A stretch of 64,000 nt of DNA, taken from positions 3,720,001 to 3,784,000 of the forward strand of contig NZ_CP081942.1 in the NCBI RefSeq assembly GCF_020386635.1, written 5' to 3'. A program made the position numbers and the translations under genes. The notes below the pieces were generated by a model. That model was not told the DNA's origin and searched no databases. It saw only the letters and a program-made list of their open reading frames with translations. Every line of letters starts with the position of its first letter. The stretch's first letter is position 1. Positions 49,332 through 57,465 of this stretch are shown one piece after another. The stretch is from Pseudomonas sp. MM211. Lineage in GTDB: Bacteria > Pseudomonadota > Gammaproteobacteria > Pseudomonadales > Pseudomonadaceae.

Positions 49332-49356
49332 GGCGACAGCGCTGGGCGCCGTCGCC
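49332..49356 (-). other. Stem-loop between TonB receptor 2 and its binding protein gene
   Basis: Arms GGCGAC and GTCGCC with a 13-base loop lie in the 60-bp gap. No T-run is present, so it may lower but should not stop read-through. Confidence 0.35.
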
Positions 49357-49362
49357 AGAGGG

Positions 49363-51513
49363 TCAGAAACGGAAGGCCACGCCGGTGAAGGCGCCAAAGC
49401 CATCGCCGACGTAAAGCGCTGCCGCATCGTTGCCACGGGCGTTGTAGATCGGGCTGATCGCGGTGGCGTAGCTCTCGTCGGTGAGGTTTCTGAGGTCGAG
49501 GAAAACCTGCCAGCGGTCGCTCGGGTCTTCGTAGCCGAACTTGGCGCCCCACACGGTGTAGGACGGGGCGTAGAACGAGTTGGCGTAGTCCACTGCCGTG
49601 CTCGATGCGCTACGCACGTCGATGCCACCGTAGAAGCCACTCGGGTGTTGATACTTCAACTCCGCCTGGTAGATGTGCTTGGGCAGGCCGGGCAGTTCGT
49701 TGGCGTTGAACTCCTGGTCATCCCGGTAGTAGAAGTCGTTGAGCGTGTAGGACTGGCGCAGCAGCAGGTTGTCGCCGCGTGTGCCCTGCCAGAGGTCGAT
49801 GTCCAGGCCGGCTTCGACGCCCTGGTGGATGGTCGCGCTGGCATTGGAGGTGCGCGTCAACGCCGGCGTCAGGCCGCTGGCCGGAACTACTTCGACGTTG
49901 AGCAGCTCGTTGTGAATCCACGAGCGGTACAGCGCCAGGCTGCCCGAGACGATGCCCTGGGAACCGCGGATGCCGACTTCGAAGGTGTTGGCCTTCTGCT
50001 CCACCAGCGGCATGGTGTAATTGTTGGTCGGGCCAGACGGCGAGATCGACCAGGCGCTGGGCGGATCAATAGAGCGGCTGACGTTGGTGAACAGTTGCAG
50101 ATCCGGGGTCAGGTAGTAACGCAGGCCCAGGCGCGGCGCGAGGCTCCAGTTGTCGTACTTGTAGTCATCCGGGAAAGGCGTGGCGTTGGGCCGATCGGAG
50201 AACTTCACGTCCACGTCGCGAACGATGTTGACCAGCGACAGACCGCTGGACAGCCACAGGCGCTCGGTCAGTTCCAGGTCGTTGCCGACCGAGAACACGG
50301 TGTCGAAGGAGCCGCTGTAGTTGGTGTCCTTGACCAGTTGCTGGGTGCTGCCGCTGTAGGTGCTGACCTCGGCGCGGTCATGCAGGGTGTTGCTGAAGGC
50401 GATCGTGGTGTTGCTCTGGTGGCCGAAAATTTCGTCACTTCGCAGGTAGCGCAGTGAGGTGTTGAGGTCGCGCCATTGCCAGTGGTTGGGGGTGACCGGG
50501 CTCTTCTCGCCGAGGATCTGCCGGTAATTGTGGTAGACCAGCCCCAGTTCGACCCGGGAGTCATCGTCGAAGCTGTAGGTGGTCTTGCTGCCAACCCATA
50601 TCGACCCGTTCTTGGTCGAGTCGCCACGTTGCGCTACGGTGGTCAGGTTCGGCTGGGAAGAGTCATCCTCCAACTGCGCACGGGTCAGGGTGCCGGAGTT
50701 CTCGTGGTACTGCTCGCGGTAGCGGATGATCAGCCGCGTATCGAGCTTGGAGTTGAAGCGGTAACCGAAGTTGGATACCACGCCCTTGGCCTTGGTGAAG
50801 GTGTAGTCCTGGTAACCGTCGCGCTCGGAGTTGTGCAGGCTGACGTAATAGTCGGCGTTGCCTTCCACGCCGCCGGTGCTCAACTGCTGCTTGCGCCAGC
50901 CGAAACTACCGGCCTCGAAGCGGGCGTAGTTGCCCGGCGAGGTGTAGCCGCTGTGGGTAATCATGTTGATCGCGCCACCCAGCGACAGTGCCGTGTAGTC
51001 GAACGCATTGGCGCCGCGCAGCACTTCGGTGTGGCTGACTCCAGAGGTTTCCAGCAATTCATAAGGCGTACCACCTGGCCCGGTCAGCGCCAGGCCATCG
51101 AACAGGAACTTGACCCCCTCGCGGAAGTAACCGGGCGAGGCATTGGCGCCGGAACCGCGGATCGAGATCTTGATCGCATCGTTGCCACCAGCAGCTTGCG
51201 CTATTACCCCTGGCTGGAAGGCGAGTACATCTTCCAGGGTTGCCGCGCGGCCACGCTCGACCTCCTTGTTATCCACGACACTTACCGAGCCGGGTATTTC
51301 CTTAAGCTTGTCCTCTGCCTGTTGCGACTCGGTCTTCTTGGCCCCGCTCACGACGACAGTTCCCAGCCGGGCATCTGCCACCGGTTGAGGCTCGTTGGCC
51401 AGGGCAATCTGACTTGCACACATAACCAACCCACCCAAACTCACCGCACTGCACAGCGGCCTGAGACGGCTGGGAAAATTGGAGTTGCTCCCCTCAAAAG
51501 TTGACCAACGCAC
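49363..51513 (-). CDS. TonB-dependent outer-membrane receptor 2
   Basis: This intact receptor of about 716 residues has a signal peptide (cleaved near SQIALA), TonB box LGTVVVSG, plug with SVSVVDNKEVERG, DVLAFQPGVIAQ, RGSGANASPGYFREG and LRGANAFDYTALSLGGAINMITHSG, then a 22-strand barrel ending in the C-terminal Phe of GVAFRF. Mature protein has no Cys and about two Met. The GTG at 51513 has AGGAG eight bases upstream and is preferred over GTG 51522. First gene of the long module B operon. Confidence 0.92.
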   Translation of the reverse strand: MRWSTFEGSNSNFPSRLRPLCSAVSLGGLVMCASQIALANEPQPVADARLGTVVVSGAKKTESQQAEDKLKEIPGSVSVVDNKEVERGRAATLEDVLAFQPGVIAQAAGGNDAIKISIRGSGANASPGYFREGVKFLFDGLALTGPGGTPYELLETSGVSHTEVLRGANAFDYTALSLGGAINMITHSGYTSPGNYARFEAGSFGWRKQQLSTGGVEGNADYYVSLHNSERDGYQDYTFTKAKGVVSNFGYRFNSKLDTRLIIRYREQYHENSGTLTRAQLEDDSSQPNLTTVAQRGDSTKNGSIWVGSKTTYSFDDDSRVELGLVYHNYRQILGEKSPVTPNHWQWRDLNTSLRYLRSDEIFGHQSNTTIAFSNTLHDRAEVSTYSGSTQQLVKDTNYSGSFDTVFSVGNDLELTERLWLSSGLSLVNIVRDVDVKFSDRPNATPFPDDYKYDNWSLAPRLGLRYYLTPDLQLFTNVSRSIDPPSAWSISPSGPTNNYTMPLVEQKANTFEVGIRGSQGIVSGSLALYRSWIHNELLNVEVVPASGLTPALTRTSNASATIHQGVEAGLDIDLWQGTRGDNLLLRQSYTLNDFYYRDDQEFNANELPGLPKHIYQAELKYQHPSGFYGGIDVRSASSTAVDYANSFYAPSYTVWGAKFGYEDPSDRWQVFLDLRNLTDESYATAISPIYNARGNDAAALYVGDGFGAFTGVAFRF

Positions 51514-51587
51514 CGATACCACTCCTATGTCTGATTGAATTCCTCGGCGCTTTATTTATTGTAATTTCCGCACCTCGACACTCTCTT

Positions 51588-51603
51588 AGCAAAGGCCGTT
51601 CCA
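51588..51603 (-). promoter_or_regulatory. Sigma-54 promoter of the module B operon
   Basis: The minus strand reads TGGAACG-N4-TTGCT: a perfect -12, one mismatch at -24, correct spacing. The predicted leader is about 64 nt, similar to TonB receptor 1. Confidence 0.68.
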
Positions 51604-51882
51604 GAAAATAAAAGCCAATTAATTCAGTAGATTAGCAATAGCTAAAAACAACCCCATGTATCAGTTAATGTTTTCTGCTGATCTACTGTTTCGCCACATA
51701 CAGCGAATAATGAACTATGGATAAGCCTTAAAAACATAAGCAACAACAGGCGCCGGAATATGGTTATAACTGCAGCTCATAGTTGAAGAATTAACAGTGC
51801 TTAGAACATTCTCGAACCCATGCACTGATCCACCGTGGCGAATAAGTCCGGCAACAAACACATCGACTGGAAATGCTCATGC
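51604..51882. other. AT-rich intergenic region between TonB receptors 2 and 3
   Basis: No gene is seen between the module B promoter and the receptor 3 terminator. The stretch is AT-rich and holds the weak dyad at 51683-51706. Confidence 0.6.
51683..51706. promoter_or_regulatory. Weak SfnR-like dyad before module B
   Basis: The core CTGTTTCGCCACATACAG (51686-51703) keeps the CTGT and ACAG arms and the 18-base span but matches the msuD site at only about 10 of 18 positions. Its centre is 105 bp upstream of the -12 GC, the same as at msuD. Confidence 0.4.
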
Positions 51883-51907
51883 AAAACGGCGTCTGATAAG
51901 ACGCCGT
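51883..51907 (-). terminator. Intrinsic terminator of TonB receptor 3
   Basis: On the minus strand a perfect 8-bp stem (ACGGCGTC / GACGCCGT) with a six-base loop is followed by TTTT, 29 bp after the receptor stop. It makes receptor 3 a separate transcription unit from receptor 2. Confidence 0.8.
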
Positions 51908-51936
51908 GCAATGGTCACGCGCGGGATGGAGGCGGG

Positions 51937-54050
51937 CTAAAAACGGAACGCCACCCCGGTAGTCACGCCAAAGCCATCTCCCGGATAGAAGTTGGCTGAG
52001 TCATTACCATTGAGGTTATAAGCGGTATTCGTCGTCGTGGCGTACTTCTCGTCAGTGAGGTTGCGGGCATCGAGAAACACGCTCCACTTCTCGCTAGGCG
52101 CTTCATAGCCGACTTTCGCACCCCACAAGGTGTAGGAAGGCGCCTTCAGGGTGTTCGCATAATCCACGTAGTAATTGGAAGCCGAACGCACATTCAGCTG
52201 AGCGTAAAAGCCGCTGGTGTGTTGATACTGCAACTCGCCCTGGTAGACATGCATGGGCAAGCTCGGCAACTGGTTGTCGCCAAACACATCGTCGTCTTTG
52301 TAGAAGAAATCATTGAAGGTATACGCCTGACGCAAGCTGAGCGTATTGCCCGAACTGCCCTCCCAAAGCACAGTGTTCAACCCGGCTTCGATACCCTGGT
52401 GAATGGTCTTGCTGGCGTTGGCGTTGGCAACGACGGCATCCGCAGTACTGGTGGCTGGGATGACAACCACCGACAGCAGCTCCTTGTCGATCCAGCTGCG
52501 ATACAGCGTCAGGCTGCCATCGAAGATGCCGGCGCTACCGCGCACGCCGAATTCGAGCGTGGTGCCCTCTTGCGGCTGCAGCGGGCGCACGTAGGCATTG
52601 CCGGTGCTGCCGTAGTACCAGGTCACGGGCGGATCGATGGAACGGCTGACGTTACCGAACAGCTGTACGTCGGGGTGCACCTGATAACGGAACCCGAGCC
52701 GTGGCGCTACATCCCAGTCCTGATAGCTGACACTGCTTGGAAATTCGGTTGTGTTGGTCAGCGTGGTGTATTCGATGCTGACGTCACGGTCGATTTCGAT
52801 GAAGGAAATGCCGCTGGACAACCAGAAGCGCTCATCGAGTTGCAGCTCGTTGCCGATGGCGAAAACGGTATCCCGCGAGCCGCTGTACTCGGTGTACTGA
52901 CGCAACGAGTTATCGCTGCGATTGTAGGCTTTCACATCGCCATTCAGACGGGTGTGGCTGAAGCTCAGGGTGGTGTCGCTCGGCTTGCCGAACAGCACAT
53001 CTCCCTGGCGTAGATAACGCAAGCTCACACTGGTATCGGTGGAGCGCCAATCCTGCGGCGTGGCGGAATAGCGCCAGCCGTTGTGCAAGGGGTAGTCGTT
53101 GTAACCCAACCCGACCTCCAGCAGCGAATCGTCATCGAAGCGGTAGTTGGTCTTGCTGATCAGAAGGGTCGTGCCGTCCTTCTTGCGCCCGGCCGGCACG
53201 TTGTTCTGCTTGGGGTTGTCCAGCAACTGCGCCTTGGTCAGGGTGCCACCGTTGATCAGGTCCTCTTCGCGATAACGGGCAATCAACCGGGTATCGAGCT
53301 TGTCGTTGAATCGGTGTCCAAAATTGCCGATGAAATCCTTGCCTTCGTTGGGCGTATTGTCCTGGAAGCCGTCCCGTTCGTTGTGCAGGATACCGAGACG
53401 TAGTAATCACTGTCCCCCACCACGCCGCCGGTGCTTAGTTGCTGCTTGCGATAGCCGAAGCTGCCCACTTCGAAACGCGCGTAGTTACCCGGCGACGAAT
53501 AACCGCTGTGGGTCACGAAGTTGATCGCGCCGCCCAAGGCCAGCGCCGTATAGGAAAAGGCATTGGCGCCGTACAGCACTTCGGTGTAGTTCACCGCAGC
53601 CATGTTCAGCAGATCTTCCTGGGTACCGCCGGGGCCGGTGATGGGCATGCCGTCATACAGGTATTTGATCCCCAGGGAATAGCCTTGATAGAAAGTATTC
53701 AAGCCCGAACCACGGATGGAGATCTTGTTGGCGGAGGTGCCGCTGGTTGCCTGAGCAAAGATCCCGGGCTGCAGCGCGAGTACATCCTCGGCATTGGAGG
53801 CACGCCCGCGCTCGACCTGCTTGTTATCGATGACGGTCGCCGCACCGGCCACTTCCTCGATACGCTCCTGGGCCTGCTGTGCTTCGGTTTTCCTCTCGCC
53901 ACTGACCACCACGGTATCGAGGCGCTGAGCAGCGGCATCACCCGACGGTGACTGGGCATGCGCCATGGAGGCCGTACCCAGGCAGGCAGCCAGCGCCCCT
54001 GCTCCAGCTGCACCCATCAGTGATCTGCGGTTATCTCCTTTTGCCGGCAT
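51937..54050 (-). pseudogene. TonB-dependent receptor 3, frameshifted by an apparent 5-base insertion
   Basis: This receptor of about 700 residues would be exported to the outer membrane. The N-terminal frame (54050 to about 53400) has a signal peptide ending AHAQ, TonB box DTVVVSGERKTEAQQAQER and plug motifs, and breaks after DSDYYVS. The barrel frame (stop 51937) is readable from about 53390 with LHNERDGFQD. Removing five bases (GTATC) at about 53385-53395 restores DYYVSLHNERDG, matching receptor 2 (DYYVSLHNSERDG); adding one base would also restore the frame. A signal and terminator of its own suggest it was a functional gene. Start at 54050 has AGGAG ten bases upstream. Confidence 0.82.
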
Positions 54051-54080
54051 CTTGCTTGCACTCCTGTCATGAATCGTCGT

Positions 54081-54098
54081 GGTATCGATAGCGATACC
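54081..54098. other. Inverted repeat at the predicted start of TonB receptor 3 mRNA
   Basis: GGTATCG-ATAG-CGATACC is a perfect 7-bp dyad overlapping the predicted sigma-54 transcription start (near 54097). It could be an operator or a 5' hairpin. Confidence 0.5.
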
Positions 54099-54107
54099 AA
54101 CGTCCAT

Positions 54108-54123
54108 AGCAGCGTCTGTGCCA
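54108..54123 (-). promoter_or_regulatory. Sigma-54 promoter of TonB receptor 3
   Basis: The minus strand reads TGGCACA-N4-CTGCT, two mismatches to consensus with exact GG-N10-GC spacing. It lies 58 bp upstream of the start codon, as for the other receptors. Only a half-site (GTTTGCT near 54193) of the SfnR dyad lies upstream. Confidence 0.58.
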
Positions 54124-54303
54124 GCTATTATTTTCTTTTAAAACAGGTAGTTAAGATAATCGACCAACAACTGGATAAACACTGGGCGGCCAGTTTGCTG
54201 AACCGCTGTCCGGTCAAGTACATTCCAGCGCCTCGAATTGCCACCGCAAAGTCGGCACTCGGGCAGGCTTTCCATCCACCCGCGCTGCCCGCTGCGCCTT
54301 ACA

Positions 54304-55926
54304 TCAGAACCCTACCGCCTGCCCATCCCGGCGACTGTCGCTGGCAGCCACATAGCCGTGGTTCGGGTCATCCGAGAGCCGCCAGATGAACTGCCCGGAA
54401 CCGAAGTCCATGTAGGGGTCCTCGACCGACTTCAACGGGTTACCCAGGGCCGCGAGACCGCGCACGGCGTCGGCGTTCATGCTCGCTTCCAGGTCCACCG
54501 AGAAGTCCCGGTTGACCTTCCAGCGTGGCGCATCGCAGGCAGCCTGGGGTTGCTGGCCGTAGTCGAGCATGCGCACCAGGGTCTGTACGTGGCCTTGGGG
54601 CTGCATGTCGCCGCCCATCACCCCGAAGCTCATCTGCGCCACACCGTCGCGGGTCAGGAACGCCGGAATGATGGTGTGGAACGGTCGCTTGCCGGGGGCC
54701 ACCACGTTGGCCGAGGCCGGGTCGCTGGAGAAACCGGCACCGCGGTTCTGCAGGCTGACGCCATAGTCTGGCACCACTACGCCCGAGCCGAAGCCCATGT
54801 AGTTGGACTGGATGAAGGACACCATCATGCCGTTCTCGTCGGCAACGCTGAGGTAGACGGTACCGCCCGACTTGGGCAGACCGAAACCGGGATTGCTCGC
54901 CTTGCCAGGATCGATGGCCTTGGCGCGTTGCGCGAGGTACGCAGGATCGAGCATCTGCTCAGGGGTGACCTCCATGCTGCGCGGGTCGGCCACGTAGCGA
55001 TAGACGTCGGCGAAGGCCAGCTTCATGGCTTCGATCTGCAGGTGCTGCGAAGCAGCCGAGTCGACCGCCAGAGCCGCCAGGTCGAAGTGCTCGAGAATGC
55101 CCAGGGCGATGAGGGCCGCGATGCCCTGGCCGTTGGGCGGTATCTCGTGCACGTCGTAACCGCGATAACGCTGGGAAATGGGCGTCACCCATTCCGGTCG
55201 GTAGTCGCGCAGGTCAGCTGCGCTCAAGTTGCCACCGGTGGCGCGTGCATGGGCGATGATGGCCTCGCCAATCTCACCCTCGTAGAACGCCCGTGCGCCC
55301 TGCTCGCCCAGTAGCCGCAAGGTGCGCGCAGCGTCGGCGAAGACGAATTTCTCGCCAGTTCGCGGTGCCCGGCCGCCAGGCATGAAGGCCTCGGCGAAGC
55401 CGGGCTGATCACGCAGATCGGGCACCGCCGCCGCCCATTTGTGGGCAACGATCGGGGCGATGGTGATACCCCGATCGGCCACCTCGGCAGCCGGCGCCAG
55501 CACATCGGCGAACGGCCGCTTGCCGAAGCGTTCGTGCAGCGCGGCCCAGCCGGCCACCGCGCCAGGTACCGTTATCGAATCCCATCCGCGCACCGGGCGC
55601 TTCGCGTGGCCCTTGCCATCCTCGCCATGGCGCTGGCGGAAATACTCCGGCGTCCAGGCGGCGGGTGCCGTGCCAGAGGCATTCAGGCCATGCAGCGACT
55701 GGCCGTCCCAGACCATGGCGAAGGCGTCGCTACCCAGGCCGCAGGACACCGGCTCGACCACGGTGAGCATCGCCGCCGCGGCGATTGCCGCGTCCACCGC
55801 ATTACCGCCGGCCAGCAGCAGGCGCAAACCGGCCTGGGCCGCGAGAGGATGCGAAGTCGACACCACGTTGCGGGCGAACAGCGGAATGCGGATCGACGGA
55901 TAAGGGTTGTGCCAGTCAAAGGACAT
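54304..55926 (-). CDS. Gamma-glutamyltransferase-family Ntn-hydrolase
   Basis: This 540-residue protein has the GGT fold: NVVSTSHPLAAQAGLRLLLAGGNAVDAAIAAA at the N-terminus and an autoprocessing threonine in GGTVYLSVADENG near residue 355, followed by GFGSGVVVPDYGVSLQNRG. It has no signal peptide, so unlike periplasmic Ggt it should act in the cytoplasm; related cytoplasmic enzymes include amidohydrolases such as HpxW. It ends a long operon with an ABC importer, hydrolase and AMP-ligase. Start at 55926 has GGAG six bases upstream; an ATG at 55938 overlaps the permease stop. Confidence 0.87.
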   Translation of the reverse strand: MSFDWHNPYPSIRIPLFARNVVSTSHPLAAQAGLRLLLAGGNAVDAAIAAAAMLTVVEPVSCGLGSDAFAMVWDGQSLHGLNASGTAPAAWTPEYFRQRHGEDGKGHAKRPVRGWDSITVPGAVAGWAALHERFGKRPFADVLAPAAEVADRGITIAPIVAHKWAAAVPDLRDQPGFAEAFMPGGRAPRTGEKFVFADAARTLRLLGEQGARAFYEGEIGEAIIAHARATGGNLSAADLRDYRPEWVTPISQRYRGYDVHEIPPNGQGIAALIALGILEHFDLAALAVDSAASQHLQIEAMKLAFADVYRYVADPRSMEVTPEQMLDPAYLAQRAKAIDPGKASNPGFGLPKSGGTVYLSVADENGMMVSFIQSNYMGFGSGVVVPDYGVSLQNRGAGFSSDPASANVVAPGKRPFHTIIPAFLTRDGVAQMSFGVMGGDMQPQGHVQTLVRMLDYGQQPQAACDAPRWKVNRDFSVDLEASMNADAVRGLAALGNPLKSVEDPYMDFGSGQFIWRLSDDPNHGYVAASDSRRDGQAVGF

Positions 55927-55937
55927 CGGGTTCTCCA

Positions 55938-56714
55938 TCAGTGTTTACGGGGTCGGACAGCGCCCGGCTCCCAAAAGATCACACGGCGTTGCAGCCAGCG
56001 CACGGTTTGCGCACCGCACAGGCCGATCAGCGCCAGCAGGATGACACCGGCAAACATGGTCGACAGGCTCATGCTCACCGAACTGGACGCGATCAGATAA
56101 CCCAGCCCGCGCTGGGCGGAAAGGAATTCGCCGACCACCGCACCGATCAGCGCCAGCGACACGCCGATCTGCAAACCGGCGAACACCTCGCCCGCCGCGG
56201 CAGGAAACTTCACGTGGATCAGCAGGTAGAGCCGCGATGCGGAAAACGAACGGCAGGCATCGAGCAGTTCGGGGTCGGTGCGCCGAATGCCGTTCACCGT
56301 GTTGACGAACAGCGGGAAGAAGCACACCAGCGCCACCAGCACGATCTTCGAGGCCATGCCGAAGCCGAACCAGACCAGAATGATCGGCCCCAGCGCGACC
56401 TTGGGCGTTGCCTGCAGGCCGATCAGCAAGGGATAGACGAAGCGCTCGAAGGTTTCCGACTCGGCCAGCAAGGCCCCGAGGACGATCGCCAGCAGGCAGC
56501 CGATCACGTAACCGCTGAGGGTTTCACCCAGGGTGACGCCGATATGCGGCCACAGGCTGCCATCGGCAAAACCGCCCGCCAGCGCCTGATAGACCGTCAG
56601 CGGCGCGGGCAGCAGATAGTCGGGAATCTCGAGCAGGCGCACGGACAGATCCCAGATCAGGATCAGCACCGCCAGGCTGGTCAGTGGATAGAGCACGGGA
56701 AGCAATCTACGCAT
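55938..56714 (-). CDS. ABC permease (SsuC/TauC/ThiX type)
   Basis: This 258-residue inner-membrane permease has about six helices and an EAA-like loop (DACRSFSASRLYLLIHVKFPAAAGEVFAGLQIGVSLALIGAVVGEF). It pairs with the ATPase overlapping it by 8 nt and the binding protein at 58765. The ligand of this importer is unknown; family members carry sulfonates, nitrate, pyrimidines and aromatic acids. Confidence 0.88.
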   Translation of the reverse strand: MRRLLPVLYPLTSLAVLILIWDLSVRLLEIPDYLLPAPLTVYQALAGGFADGSLWPHIGVTLGETLSGYVIGCLLAIVLGALLAESETFERFVYPLLIGLQATPKVALGPIILVWFGFGMASKIVLVALVCFFPLFVNTVNGIRRTDPELLDACRSFSASRLYLLIHVKFPAAAGEVFAGLQIGVSLALIGAVVGEFLSAQRGLGYLIASSSVSMSLSTMFAGVILLALIGLCGAQTVRWLQRRVIFWEPGAVRPRKH

Positions 56715-57465
56715 GGGTGAAGTGCCTTCGCAGTTGTTGGCAGAGCGCGATGAACGCCGGTTCGGCCAGGGTTTCCAGGGTGCGCGGGCGCGGCAGCGTG
56801 ATCGCCACCTCGTCGATGATGCGCCCGGGGCGCGGCGACATGACCAGCACCCGGTCCGCGAGAAACACCGCCTCCTGAATGCTGTGGGTGATGAACAGCA
56901 CCGATTTGCGCTGCTGGCTCCAGATGTGTTGCAGCTCCAGGGTCAGTGCCTCGCGTGACAGGGCATCGAGGGCGGCGAACGGCTCGTCCATCAGCAGCAG
57001 TTGCGGATCGTGCAACAGCATGCGGGCGATGCCGACACGCTGCTGCATGCCCCCGGAGAGTTCGAACGGGTAGTCGTTGGCGAACGGGCCGAGGCCGACC
57101 AGTTCGAGCAGTGCTGTCGCCCGCTGGCGGGCCTCGTCGATGGGCAGCCCAAGTGTGCGTGCCGGCAGCAGCACGTTGTTCAGCACGGTTTTCCAGGGCA
57201 GCAGATTGGGCTTCTGGAACACCACGCCGGTATGCCGGCCAGGGCCCTCTATCGCCTGCCCGGCGACCGCCACTCGCCCTTCGCTGGCGTCGAGCAAGCC
57301 TGCCGCCAGCTTGAGAATGGTGGACTTTCCGCAGCCGGACGGGCCGAGCACCGCGACGAACTCCCCCTCGGCGATGCTCATGCTCACGTCGGCCAGGGCC
57401 TGAATCTCTCCGCGGCGGGTCTGGTACGTCAGCCCCACCGCCTGCAGGGTCAGGGCGGCGCTCAT
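56707..57465 (-). CDS. ABC ATP-binding protein (SsuB/TauB/ThiZ type)
   Basis: This 252-residue ATPase has Walker A GPSGCGKST, signature LSGGMQQRVGIARML, Walker B LLLMDEP and the H-loop ITHSIQEA. It works with the next permease. ATGA overlap with the hydrolase gene upstream. Homologous to but clearly different from the ATPase at 19066. Confidence 0.9.
   Translation of the reverse strand: MSAALTLQAVGLTYQTRRGEIQALADVSMSIAEGEFVAVLGPSGCGKSTILKLAAGLLDASEGRVAVAGQAIEGPGRHTGVVFQKPNLLPWKTVLNNVLLPARTLGLPIDEARQRATALLELVGLGPFANDYPFELSGGMQQRVGIARMLLHDPQLLLMDEPFAALDALSREALTLELQHIWSQQRKSVLFITHSIQEAVFLADRVLVMSPRPGRIIDEVAITLPRPRTLETLAEPAFIALCQQLRRHFTHA

Noticed and set aside
34889-54050. Recent duplication of the TonB receptors as near-identical repeats
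   Set aside because: The three translations share motifs but differ throughout, so they are old paralogues rather than repeats.
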